From the NCBI RefSeq assembly GCF_013372185.1, contig NZ_CP053830.1:868001-932000 (forward strand): DNA of 64,000 nucleotides. The letters run 5' to 3'. Both the position numbers and the translations under genes were made by a program. This DNA comes from Campylobacter lari subsp. lari. GTDB taxonomy: Bacteria; Campylobacterota; Campylobacteria; Campylobacterales; Campylobacteraceae. The first letter of the stretch is position 1. Every line of letters begins with the position of its first letter. A model generated the notes under the pieces. It was not told the origin of the DNA. It ran no database searches and saw nothing but the letters and a program-made list of their open reading frames with translations. Below are positions 51,133-60,038 of this stretch, one piece after another.

Positions 51133-52845
51133 TTAAGCATCTACCTTTTTGCCAACTATAAAAAGTAAAGCTATCATAGCTATAATACCAAAAACAAGTC
51201 CAAGCCAAACATTAAGCCCTAAAGCAACTGGTAAATAGCCACAAAGTATGCTAATAGCACAAACACTCAAAGCATAAGGCATTTGAGTGCTAACATGAGC
51301 CAAAAGATCACATTTACTTCCCATAGATGAAAGAATAGTTGTATCAGAAATTGGCGAGCAATGATCCCCAAAAATAGCCCCTGTTAAAACTCCTGAAATA
51401 TTAATAATCATGTATTGATGAAGTTCAATGCCATTTAAGTCATTATGCACGCCAACTGCCATAGCCAAAGGTATAGCTAAGGGCATTAAAATTCCCATAG
51501 TTCCATAACTAGTTCCTGTTGAAAAAGAAATGATTGATGCAAAAATAAAAATTGCAGTTGGCAATAAATAAATAGGAGTTTTATCTGAAAATAAATCAAT
51601 TAAGTATTTTGAAGTTCCTAAATCTTTTATCACAGAAGCTAAAGACCATGCACAAAGTAAAATAATCACAGTCATAATCATAGTTCTCCAACCATGAGTC
51701 CAAGTAGCAATAGCTTCTTTGAGGGTGAAAATTTTTCTATACATACCCAAAATAATCGCAACTATAGTTGCTAATAATGCTGCTTGAAATAATACTATAG
51801 AAGCATCAGCTGCGCCAAATGTTTCTCTAAAAGCAAATAAACTAAATGGAGCTGCGTCAATTTGCATTTTAATATTTGCATCTTCTAGGGCATTATAACC
51901 ACTAAAATAAAAGCCTATAAAAGAAAATATAATCAGAACAGCTAAAGGTATAATAGCATTTGATGCTTGTAATTTTATATGCTCTTTTGGCTCTAAAACC
52001 TTATCTTCAACATTATCAATTTGTTCATGTCCATGAGAAAATTTACCGGCTCTTGCACGAAGTTCAGCTTTTAGCATAGGGCCAAATTCTCTTCCTGTAT
52101 ATATAGTCAAAAGAACAAAAATCAACATAAAAAGATTATAAAATCTATAAGGTAAGGTTTGCACAAAAATTTCAAAAGCATTAATTTCTTCTTTTATTAT
52201 ACCCAAATGTGCAAAAGTAGCATCATCAATCAAATCATAACCACTGCGAATTAAAGAAATTTCAAGTCCAATCCAAGTAGAAATAATAGCAAGACCTGTA
52301 ATTGGTGCTGCGGTTGCATCCATGATAAAAGCAAGTTTTTCACGACTTACTTTAAATTTATCAGTCACAGGGCGCATGATAGGCCCTACGATTAATGAAT
52401 TAGCATAATCATCAAAGAAAATAAAAATTCCCATACACCAAGTGGCAAATTGAGAGCTTTTTGCTTGTTTTGCTTTGGTTGAGAGCCAAAGAGCTACAGC
52501 TTTTGTCCCTCCTGTTTTGGTAATTAATGCTACAACTCCACCTATAGTTAAAACTTGCAATAAAATTCCAGCATTTCCAGAGCTTGCCATAGAATTTACC
52601 ACTTTAGAAATAAATCCTGTAAAAGAAGCTATGATAGCATGATAAATATTATTTTCAATAAGTCCCAACATAAAAGTACCACTTAATGCACCAATAAACA
52701 ATGAAAGCACTACATCTTTAGTAATAAAAGCTAAAACAATAGCTATCACCGGTGGTAAAAGTGTCCATACACCAAAAAATTCCGCATTTGCTTGCGCATC
52801 AGCAAGTAAAAGCAAAGGAGTTAATAATAAATAAAAAATTTTCAT
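51133..52845 (-). CDS. NhaC-family Na+/H+ antiporter
   Basis: 570 residues. N-terminal hydrophobic start (MKIFYLLLTPLLLLADAQA) and about 12 further helices. ATAAPITGLAIISTWIGLEI, SFSTGTSYGTMGILMPLAIP and GDHCSPISDTTILSSMGSKCD are hallmarks of the NhaC/YfkN-like antiporter family. Exchanges Na+ for H+ across the inner membrane. Third gene of the ankyrin-SDR-antiporter-TrmA group. Confidence 0.9.
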   Translation of the reverse strand: MKIFYLLLTPLLLLADAQANAEFFGVWTLLPPVIAIVLAFITKDVVLSLFIGALSGTFMLGLIENNIYHAIIASFTGFISKVVNSMASSGNAGILLQVLTIGGVVALITKTGGTKAVALWLSTKAKQAKSSQFATWCMGIFIFFDDYANSLIVGPIMRPVTDKFKVSREKLAFIMDATAAPITGLAIISTWIGLEISLIRSGYDLIDDATFAHLGIIKEEINAFEIFVQTLPYRFYNLFMLIFVLLTIYTGREFGPMLKAELRARAGKFSHGHEQIDNVEDKVLEPKEHIKLQASNAIIPLAVLIIFSFIGFYFSGYNALEDANIKMQIDAAPFSLFAFRETFGAADASIVLFQAALLATIVAIILGMYRKIFTLKEAIATWTHGWRTMIMTVIILLCAWSLASVIKDLGTSKYLIDLFSDKTPIYLLPTAIFIFASIISFSTGTSYGTMGILMPLAIPLAMAVGVHNDLNGIELHQYMIINISGVLTGAIFGDHCSPISDTTILSSMGSKCDLLAHVSTQMPYALSVCAISILCGYLPVALGLNVWLGLVFGIIAMIALLFIVGKKVDA

Positions 52846-52861
52846 ATTTTCCCTTAAATTT

Positions 52862-53608
52862 TTATATTTTTTCGCTAAAAGTTCCTGCCCATGTTTGAGT
52901 CACAGGCATAAGTTCAATTTCGTTAATATTAATATGCTCAGGCAAGCTAATAACAAACGAAATAATTTTTGCTATATCTTCAGCTTTAATATATTTAGTA
53001 TTTTCATAAACCTCATCAGCTTTTTTAATATCACCTTTAAATCTCACTTCACTAAATTCAGTCTTACAAAGCCCTGGAGCAATATTTGTTACTTTTATAT
53101 TACTTCCGCGCAAATCCGTTCTTAAAGCTTTAGAAAATTGTGCCACAAAAGCCTTAGTCCCACAATAAACATTACCTCCATAATAAGGTACATTTGCCGC
53201 AATTGAACCAAGATTAATCACATGAGCATTTTTTGCCTTTCTAAGTAAAGGTAAAGTAGCTCTTGCTATATATAAAAAGCCTTTGATATTAGTATCTACC
53301 ATGGCTTCAATATCTTCAATATCCAAAGAATCAAATTCATTTAAACCCAAAGCAAGGCCTGCATTATTAACAACTAAAGAAATATTTTGTAAATCTTGAG
53401 GTAAATTTTCAATTGCTGTAAAAACTGCTTGTTTATCCCTAACATCAAGCACAATAGGGTAAATTTTATCCCCGTAAAGCTCTTTTAAATTTTGTAATCT
53501 TTCTTTGCGTCTTGCTATGGCTATAACTTTATAATCAAGCTCAATTAAAGCTTTTAAAGTTTCTAAACCAAAGCCTGAACTCACCCCTGTTATTAAAGCA
53601 ATTTTCAT
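52862..53608 (-). CDS. Short-chain dehydrogenase/reductase
   Basis: 248 residues, classical SDR. Cofactor motif TGVSSGFG (8-15), NNAGLALG (NNAG motif), catalytic Ser in NLGSIA and YCGTK (YxxxK). Closest in style to the YdfG/3-hydroxy acid and serine dehydrogenase group, NADP-dependent judging from RRKER after strand 2. Substrate not deducible. Overlaps the ankyrin gene by four bases. Confidence 0.9.
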   Translation of the reverse strand: MKIALITGVSSGFGLETLKALIELDYKVIAIARRKERLQNLKELYGDKIYPIVLDVRDKQAVFTAIENLPQDLQNISLVVNNAGLALGLNEFDSLDIEDIEAMVDTNIKGFLYIARATLPLLRKAKNAHVINLGSIAANVPYYGGNVYCGTKAFVAQFSKALRTDLRGSNIKVTNIAPGLCKTEFSEVRFKGDIKKADEVYENTKYIKAEDIAKIISFVISLPEHININEIELMPVTQTWAGTFSEKI

Positions 53609-54852
53609 GGTTGCGCCTCTTCATACAACATCAAATTTTCATTTTCTTTTAAACCAAGTTTTTTTAAAAATTTAATATTTTCTTCTTTTTTCGCAATAAT
53701 AGCAAAATCAAGAGCATTAAATCCTAAATCATCTATTTCTTTATAATTAGCTTTATAATCTATAAGTAACTTAAGCATTTTCACATCAGCATAATTTGCC
53801 CCATGCATAAAGATATTTTTAGAAGTATGCTCAAGCGCACATAAGGTGATAAAATATGGCGTATTGCTTCCCATGCTGGCAATAGAAAGTTTTTCATTAT
53901 CATTAATGTATTTTTGATTTACATTTGCACCATTTTCAAGTAAAAGCTTGGCAACTTTATAGTTATTATATTCAACAGCATAAAACAAAGGTGTTTTCCC
54001 AAAAGAATTTTTATAATCAACCACCGCTTCATTTTCAAGTAAAAGCTTAACATTTTCTACATTATCTAGTGCAAAAAATAAAGCAGACTCATAACCTTCA
54101 TTTATTTTTACACCTAATTTAATAAATTCTCTTATAATCTCGCTTTCTCTATTATTTAACAAGGCTGATTTAAAGCCATTGTTTAATTCTAAATTACTAA
54201 TTTTTTTAGTATAAATATACTCTTTAATCTGCTCTAAAGAATTATTTTTATTAGCTACAAATTTTTCAAAATCTGAAATATCTTTAAAGATTTTAGTCTC
54301 GCCAACTGCCCAGTTTAAAAATTCATTCAAAGCATTACTAGCAAAATAAATTGCACTTGCTTTATCTAAATTAAATTCCTTTTGAAAATATTTTGTTAAA
54401 GGATTAATCGCATTATTATACTCTTTCCAAAATTCCTTAAAAAGTTTAAAATTTCCAATGCTTTGATAAGCCCAAAATCTAAAATATGCTTTTAATTTTG
54501 CAAATTTTTCTTCAAGTATTATAGGATCTTGTAAAGTCTTTTGATAGCCTTGTGGATCAAGTGCAATTTCTAATAATTTAAAATCAAATTTTCTCAAATC
54601 ACTAAAATACTCTCCACCCATACAAGCACTATTACTTCCTCTAATTTCATTAGCAAGTTCATATAATCTTTTTGTGATTTGATGGTTTTTTAAAGAAAAA
54701 ACGCAATTTAAATCCACTTGAGTAAAATCTTGTGTATTTTTTGGCTCAAATTCTTTGAAAAAATCAACCTTATTTTCCTTAACATACTCACAACTATAAT
54801 CCAAAGCTAAAGCATTTAAACTTATAATCAAACCAAATAATAAAATCTTCAA
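53605..54852 (-). CDS. Exported ankyrin-repeat protein, TTG start
   Basis: 415 residues. Signal peptide MKILLFGLIISLNALA, cleaved near residue 16, then a helical N-terminal domain of no recognised family (to about 210) and four or five ankyrin repeats (about 220-405), for example GKTPLFYAVEYNNYKVAKLL and LGFNALDFAIIAKKEENIKF. The start codon is TTG (54852) with AAGGA six bases before. Probably periplasmic. Heads the operon with SDR, antiporter and trmA. Confidence 0.82.
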   Translation of the reverse strand: MKILLFGLIISLNALALDYSCEYVKENKVDFFKEFEPKNTQDFTQVDLNCVFSLKNHQITKRLYELANEIRGSNSACMGGEYFSDLRKFDFKLLEIALDPQGYQKTLQDPIILEEKFAKLKAYFRFWAYQSIGNFKLFKEFWKEYNNAINPLTKYFQKEFNLDKASAIYFASNALNEFLNWAVGETKIFKDISDFEKFVANKNNSLEQIKEYIYTKKISNLELNNGFKSALLNNRESEIIREFIKLGVKINEGYESALFFALDNVENVKLLLENEAVVDYKNSFGKTPLFYAVEYNNYKVAKLLLENGANVNQKYINDNEKLSIASMGSNTPYFITLCALEHTSKNIFMHGANYADVKMLKLLIDYKANYKEIDDLGFNALDFAIIAKKEENIKFLKKLGLKENENLMLYEEAQP

Positions 54853-54961
54853 ATATTTTCCTTGAATATAAATTAAATTACTATTTTAACTAAATTTTTG
54901 CTTTAATAACAATTAATTAATTTAAAATTCATACAATGCTTGCTTTTAAATAAGGAAAAAT

Positions 54962-55414
54962 ATGTATCAAAATTTTTATAAAGCTAGTTTTGCTTATATT
55001 CTTTTACAAAGTGATAAAAATAAGCTTGTTAATGTTGATTTTACTATATATAAGCCTGATTTTACCAAAGATAAACACCCTATTTTAGAACAAGCTTTAG
55101 AAGAACTAGATCTTTATTTTAACAAAAAGCTTTTTACTTTTAACACTCCCCTAACTCTTCAGGGAAGCGAATTTGAACAAAAGGTATATAAAGCTTTGGT
55201 AAAAATTCCTTATGGACAAACTAAAACTTATCAAGAAATTGCTTCTTTTATCAATCATCCAAAAGCTTTTAGAGCAGTAGGCAATGCAAATTCTAAAAAT
55301 AAACTTGCAGTTTTTATACCTTGCCATAGAGTGGTAGCTAAAAATCACTTAGGTGGATATAATGGTGGTTTATTTATCAAAGAAGCTTTACTTAAATTAG
55401 AAGGCGTGCTCTAA
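54962..55414 (+). CDS. ogt: Methylated-DNA--protein-cysteine methyltransferase Ogt
   Basis: 150 residues. The suicide nucleophile is Cys121 in IPCHRVVAKN; GSEFEQKVYKALVKIPYGQT and the helix-turn-helix HPKAFRAVGNANSKN precede it, LGGYNGG follows. Repairs O6-alkylguanine by transferring the alkyl group to itself. No AdaA regulatory domain. Divergent from the ankyrin operon and one base ahead of the EamA gene. Confidence 0.95.
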   Translation: MYQNFYKASFAYILLQSDKNKLVNVDFTIYKPDFTKDKHPILEQALEELDLYFNKKLFTFNTPLTLQGSEFEQKVYKALVKIPYGQTKTYQEIASFINHPKAFRAVGNANSKNKLAVFIPCHRVVAKNHLGGYNGGLFIKEALLKLEGVL

Positions 55415-55415
55415 A

Positions 55416-56294
55416 ATGCCTAGCTTATTATTAGCAAGTTTTATTTGGGCTTTTTCTTTTCCATTAATTGGGCATTTTATTACCTTGGAAATGGATAGTT
55501 TTTTTGCGGCATTTGCAAAAGTTTTTTTGTCTTTATTGATATTTTTACCTCTTTTAAATTTTAAGCTAAATTTGCATTTAAAACTAAAACTCATAAGCAT
55601 TGGAGCTTTACAGCTTGGCGTGATGAATTTATTTTACTATCATTCTTTTTTATATTTAAGTGTAAGCGAAGTAGCGCTTTTTACGATTTTTACGCCTTTT
55701 TATGTTGTGCTTTTTTATGGACTTTTTTCAAAAAATCTTAGATATTTATATTTCATAAGTATTTTTATATGTATTATGGGTGCTTTTGTAGTTAAATTGG
55801 ATAATATTAACTCTAATTTTTTATATGGCTTTTTACTTATTCAAGGGGCTAATTTAGTATTTGGAGCTGGACAAAGTTTTTATAAAATTTTATTAGAAAA
55901 AAATACAAACTTAAGCCAAAAAGAAGCTTTTGCTTATTTTTATTTAGGTGCAACCAGCATAACTTTACCTGCTTTTTTATTTTTTGGAGATTACAATAAT
56001 TTACCATCCAATTTAAGCTCTTGGATAGCTTTGATTTATCTTGGGACTATTGCTTCAGGACTTGGATATTTTTTATGGAATAAAGGTTCCACTGAAGTAG
56101 ATAGCGGAGTTTTAGCCTTGATGAATAATGCCATTATACCTATAAGTATTTTTATCAATATGAGTATTTTTGGAATAGATGTGGAGCTGCTACCTTTTTG
56201 CATGGGGACTTTAATCATTCTTTTTTCGTTTTTTATACATAAAAAAATCATGCATTATTATGATAAGAAATCTTGCTCAAATACAAACCACTAG
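55416..56294 (+). CDS. EamA/DMT-family transporter
   Basis: 292 residues, ten membrane helices in two EamA repeats; FSFPLIGHFI opens repeat 1 and LGTIASGLGYFLWNKGSTEVDSG closes repeat 2. Drug/metabolite exporter superfamily; substrate unknown. Starts one base after the ogt stop, so coexpressed. The last 47 bases overlap the convergent truA gene; the reading frames differ and no terminator hairpin is seen there. Confidence 0.87.
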   Translation: MPSLLLASFIWAFSFPLIGHFITLEMDSFFAAFAKVFLSLLIFLPLLNFKLNLHLKLKLISIGALQLGVMNLFYYHSFLYLSVSEVALFTIFTPFYVVLFYGLFSKNLRYLYFISIFICIMGAFVVKLDNINSNFLYGFLLIQGANLVFGAGQSFYKILLEKNTNLSQKEAFAYFYLGATSITLPAFLFFGDYNNLPSNLSSWIALIYLGTIASGLGYFLWNKGSTEVDSGVLALMNNAIIPISIFINMSIFGIDVELLPFCMGTLIILFSFFIHKKIMHYYDKKSCSNTNH

Positions 56295-56982
56295 CTGGAG
56301 CTAATAACCTTATATGGGCTTTTTTTGCATCAATTTGCTCTTTTAAATTTTCTTGACTTATCTTTTTTTCTAATACTTTTAAAATACTTGCTATCATCAT
56401 ACGAATTTGAGATCTTAAAAAACCATTTGCCTCAAAGTAAAATATAGTGCAGTTTTTATAAGTATAAACTTTACTTTTGTAAATTATTCTTGTTGTGGTT
56501 TTATTATCAGAGCCTTCTTTTTGAAAAAGTTTAAAATCATGCTCACCTTCAAACAAACTTGCTATCTTTTTTGCTAGTTGAATATTTATTTTTGGATAAA
56601 AATGAACATAAGAAGCTAAAAAAGGATTATATCTTTCATGACTTATGATATATCGATATGCTCTTTTTTTTACATCAAAACGCACTTGAAAATTTTCATG
56701 CACTTTTTGTATATGTTTGATATGGATAAAAGGATGTGCGAAATGATTTATCTTATTTTTTAAATACAACAAATCTTTAAAATGCTCCCCTACTTTCACG
56801 CAAGCAACACCATTATTTGCATGTACTCCTTTATCAGTTCTTGAAGCAAATAAGGTTTTATTATAAATTCCTAAATGCGACAAGGCTTGCTCTAGGGCAT
56901 CTTGCACGCTAAGTTTGTGTGGCTGGGTAGCTGAGCCTTGAAATTTAGATCCATCATAAGAAAATGTTAATTTTAATAGCAT
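56248..56982 (-). CDS. truA: tRNA pseudouridine synthase TruA
   Basis: 244 residues. Catalytic Asp in LFASRTDKGVHANNGV (the RTDxGVHA motif); KRAYRYIISHERYNPFLASY and GEHDFKLFQKEGSD are conserved, and FLRSQIRMMIASI is the C-terminal motif. Modifies positions 38-40 in the anticodon arm. Starts directly after the lptF stop and is the last gene of the glmU operon. Confidence 0.95.
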   Translation of the reverse strand: MLLKLTFSYDGSKFQGSATQPHKLSVQDALEQALSHLGIYNKTLFASRTDKGVHANNGVACVKVGEHFKDLLYLKNKINHFAHPFIHIKHIQKVHENFQVRFDVKKRAYRYIISHERYNPFLASYVHFYPKINIQLAKKIASLFEGEHDFKLFQKEGSDNKTTTRIIYKSKVYTYKNCTIFYFEANGFLRSQIRMMIASILKVLEKKISQENLKEQIDAKKAHIRLLAPASGLYLSKISYHNNA

Positions 56983-58008
56983 TTAATATTTGCTTAGTAT
57001 TTTTTTCTTAAAATAAAATGCAGATATACTTAAAAATAAAATAAAAATTACCCCAACAGCAAGTAAAGGCGGCTTATAAAAACTTACCAATAAAGTAAAA
57101 TAAGCAAAAATTACAGCAAAAATTCCAAAATACGCAAAACCCTTTTCATAACGATAAGTTACTATACCAAAAGAAAGCGCAAATAAAACACTCGCAAGCG
57201 GGAATAAAGCAATAAGCGTGTAAATAACAAATTCTTTTGCTTTTTCTTTGCTTGTATTTAAATCGCTCCAATAATCATAAAAATGTTTTGTGTTTAAATC
57301 TTTAGAATAAAGCTTACTTTTAATCAGCAAATTTTTAAAACTTGAAATATGCCAATTTTCTTCTTTAAACTCATAAGCTTTACCTTGATTTAAAACAAAA
57401 GAAACTATTCCATTTTGATTTTCTAATTTACCCTCACTTGCAAGTATAATTTGCTCTTTATCATCTTCATTTTTTTTAGGATGGTACATGATGATATTTT
57501 TATAAACATTATTCTCATCTTGTGTATTGATAAATACAAGCCATTCTCCATATCTTTGCCCAAATTCTCCTGTTTTTATATTAATTTTTGTACTAATTTT
57601 TTTATAATCAACAAAATTATCAAAAAGTTCAAAAGATATTGGTATAAAAACCAAAACAACAACAAGCATAAAAGCGCTTAATACCCCTGCTATTTTCATA
57701 AAAAAAGAGGCAATAAATTTTGGAGAAATACCTAGTGCAAACAAAACCGTGCTTTCATTTTCTCTTGATAATCTATAAAAACTTAAAGTTAAAGCTATAA
57801 AAAATGAAATTGGCAAAGTAAAAGCTAATGCTTTTGGCAATAAATAAATATATAATTGAAAAAGTTCTAAAAGCGATATTTCAACATAAGAAGTGATTTT
57901 TGCAAGTTGTATAAAAAACACTATGGAAACTATAGTAAATAAAGTAAAAAATAAAGATAACATCGTATTTAAAAATTGATTAAATAAATACTTATAAATT
58001 AATTTCAT
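56983..58008 (-). CDS. lptF: LPS export permease LptF (YjgP/YjgQ family)
   Basis: 341 residues from MKLIYKYLFNQFLNTML. Three N-terminal helices, a periplasmic beta-jellyroll (about 120-250) and three C-terminal helices, the LptF/LptG plan. RESTV-like loop reads SRENESTVLFALGISPK. The start at 58008 forms ATGA with the peptidase stop; an in-frame opening 35 codons longer reaches into the upstream gene and is rejected. LptF alone is seen; an LptG partner must be elsewhere. Confidence 0.87.
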   Translation of the reverse strand: MKLIYKYLFNQFLNTMLSLFFTLFTIVSIVFFIQLAKITSYVEISLLELFQLYIYLLPKALAFTLPISFFIALTLSFYRLSRENESTVLFALGISPKFIASFFMKIAGVLSAFMLVVVLVFIPISFELFDNFVDYKKISTKINIKTGEFGQRYGEWLVFINTQDENNVYKNIIMYHPKKNEDDKEQIILASEGKLENQNGIVSFVLNQGKAYEFKEENWHISSFKNLLIKSKLYSKDLNTKHFYDYWSDLNTSKEKAKEFVIYTLIALFPLASVLFALSFGIVTYRYEKGFAYFGIFAVIFAYFTLLVSFYKPPLLAVGVIFILFLSISAFYFKKKILSKY

Positions 58009-58751
58009 TTTAAACTTTCTAAACATAATTGCACTAAAATTGCCACAAATAAAAAAGGAATCATAGGCATTTGATAATCTTTTTTTGCTATTTTTATAAA
58101 GCCAAATAAACACAATAACGATGCGATAAATAAAATAAAAAATGCACCCTCATAGCCAAAAATTCCAAAAATTATGGCTATTATTATAACATCACCTTCC
58201 CCTAAACTTTCTAAAATTTCATCTCTTTTTTTAAAATTTTTAACAAAATTTATCATGCTTTTTAGTAAAAATACCACTCCAGCGCCAAAACATGCTTTAA
58301 ACAAAAAACTATCTTGAATATTTTCTAAAATTAAACCATTTTGCAAAAAATCAAACAAAAAAGCTAAAGCAAATAAAATCCAAAGCCAAAGCTCACTCAC
58401 AGCTTTTAAAAAATAATCCATCCAAGAAAGCATTAAAAAAATTGCTAACATGCAAGCAAAAATTAAAATTTCAAGAGTATTTTCAAAAAGATAAAATGCA
58501 AATGCAAATAAACACCCACAAATTAATTCATTAAAAGGATAAATTAAAGAAATTTTTCCCTTACAAAAACCGCATTTTCCTTTTAAAAAAACATATGATA
58601 AAATAGGAATTAAATGATAAAATTTTAAAGTATTATTACATTTTAAACAATAAGATCTTGGGCTTATAATGCTTTTTTTCTGCTTACTTCTAAAAATTAC
58701 AACATTGATAAAAGATCCTATACAAAGACCAAGTAAAATATAAAATATCAT
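58005..58751 (-). CDS. Prepilin peptidase (type IV leader peptidase)
   Basis: 248 residues with eight membrane helices. Two CxxC pairs, CLKC and CGFC, in the cytoplasmic loop; catalytic Asp in SWMDYFLKA and in the GEGDVIII motif (GxGDxxL). Cleaves and methylates prepilins; the A|FSLLE pseudopilins at 38.5-40 kb in this window are its expected substrates. Coupled by four-base overlaps to uppS and lptF. Confidence 0.93.
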   Translation of the reverse strand: MIFYILLGLCIGSFINVVIFRSKQKKSIISPRSYCLKCNNTLKFYHLIPILSYVFLKGKCGFCKGKISLIYPFNELICGCLFAFAFYLFENTLEILIFACMLAIFLMLSWMDYFLKAVSELWLWILFALAFLFDFLQNGLILENIQDSFLFKACFGAGVVFLLKSMINFVKNFKKRDEILESLGEGDVIIIAIIFGIFGYEGAFFILFIASLLCLFGFIKIAKKDYQMPMIPFLFVAILVQLCLESLK

Positions 58752-59416
58752 TTACCAAAAGTTCTTTTACGCTTTTTAAAATCAGTAATTATATTTGTGA
58801 TTTCTTTTTTTGTAAGTGCAGGAAATAAAGTCTGGCTAAAATAAATTTCAGCATAACTTGTTTGCCATATTAAAAAATTTGAAATTCTCTTAGCGCTCCC
58901 TACTCTTAAAAATAAATCCACATCTTCGCTTAAATCTAAATTTGCTTGTATATTTTCTTCATTAATTTCAAGACTTTTTTCCAATACCTTTTTAACTGCT
59001 CTAACTATCTCATCTTTACCCCCATATGAAATAGCCAAATTTACGCACAATTTTGTGTAATTTTTAGTTTGTTCTTGAAAATTTTGTATTTTTTTTAAGG
59101 TTAATTCATCTAAAAGACTTAAATTTCCTATAGCTTTAAAACGCACTTCATTTACTATAAATTTATTTAAAGATTCATCAAGATATTTATTTAATAATTT
59201 AAAAAGAAACTCAACTTCCTCTTTTGGCCTTTGCCAATTTTCTGTGCTAAAAGCATAAAGGGTTAGATTTTGAATTTTTTCATCAACACAAACTTCTATA
59301 ATTTTTTCAACAACCTTAGCTCCTTGGGTATAGCCAATTTTTTCTAAAAGTCCATTTTTCCTAGCCCATCTTCTATTACCATCCATTACAACAGCAAGAT
59401 GTTTTAACTCATTCAT
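58748..59416 (-). CDS. uppS: Undecaprenyl diphosphate synthase UppS
   Basis: 222 residues, cis-prenyltransferase making the C55 lipid carrier for peptidoglycan and glycans. VVMDGNRRWARKNG with Asp12, ENWQRPKEEVEFLF, and LFLRVGSAKRISNFLIWQ then AEIYF. The last motif is usually RTGGExR(I/L)SNF; here VGSAK replaces TGGE, removing a conserved Glu. Slightly short but complete. Lies two bases after the unknown gene at 59418. Confidence 0.93.
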   Translation of the reverse strand: MNELKHLAVVMDGNRRWARKNGLLEKIGYTQGAKVVEKIIEVCVDEKIQNLTLYAFSTENWQRPKEEVEFLFKLLNKYLDESLNKFIVNEVRFKAIGNLSLLDELTLKKIQNFQEQTKNYTKLCVNLAISYGGKDEIVRAVKKVLEKSLEINEENIQANLDLSEDVDLFLRVGSAKRISNFLIWQTSYAEIYFSQTLFPALTKKEITNIITDFKKRKRTFGK

Positions 59417-59417
59417 T

Positions 59418-60038
59418 CTAGCCCTTTATATCCATCAATCTTTTAAATACAAACATAGGGCTAAGAGAATTAACTACTTCAAATTTAAAATATTCACTCA
59501 AAAAATGAGCTACTTTAGAAAAAGGTGTTTGTATGCGTATGATTTTACCATTATCAATTATAATTTTTAAAGCACCAAAAATTTCAAAATACAAATACAC
59601 CTCTAAAATATTTCCATTTTTCTTAGCTTCAAATAAAGCTCTATTTCCCTCATAAACAAAAGGTATATGATAAATTCCTTCAAAAAATGCAAAAAACATT
59701 TCCTTATAAATTTCAAACTCATATGTGCTTTTGCTTTCCATAAGTCTTTGGATAATGAATTTTTTATACCAAGCTTTTTCATCACCTTCTTGTAAAAGCT
59801 TTTCTATGAGTTCAGTCCCTTCTTCAAAAAGTCTAATTTTAGGCTTTTTCAAAAGATTTTTAAAAGAAATCACGCCTTTATCTTCATAAACTTCAGCTAA
59901 ATACTCTTCCCCCACTTCAAGCTCTATCATACTTTTTGTTTCAAGCTTTTTAGTGTTTAAAAGCAATACATAGCGATTGTACGCACGCTTTTCTAAAATT
60001 TGCATTCTTATTGGCAGGGTTGAATTGATAATATTCAC
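59418..60038 (-). CDS. Conserved-looking protein of unknown function between coaBC and uppS
   Basis: 206 residues from GTG at 60038, which overlaps the coaBC stop as GTGA; a TTG one codon earlier is the alternative. The first ~65 residues (NRYVLLLNTKKLETKSMIEL, then VGEEYLAEVYEDKG) look like a small beta-barrel. The middle is helical, and the end (HIPFVYEGNRALFEAKKNG, then YFEIFGALKIIIDNG) looks beta-rich. This barrel-helix-beta layout faintly recalls FliK-like hook-length proteins, but I cannot assign it. No signal or membrane segment. Confidence 0.75.
   Translation of the reverse strand: MNIINSTLPIRMQILEKRAYNRYVLLLNTKKLETKSMIELEVGEEYLAEVYEDKGVISFKNLLKKPKIRLFEEGTELIEKLLQEGDEKAWYKKFIIQRLMESKSTYEFEIYKEMFFAFFEGIYHIPFVYEGNRALFEAKKNGNILEVYLYFEIFGALKIIIDNGKIIRIQTPFSKVAHFLSEYFKFEVVNSLSPMFVFKRLMDIKG

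Noticed and set aside
56983-58113. Longer LptF with a 35-residue N-terminal extension
   Set aside because: The extension lies inside the prepilin peptidase gene, is not membrane-like, and the ATGA-coupled start at 58008 gives the family's usual N-terminus.
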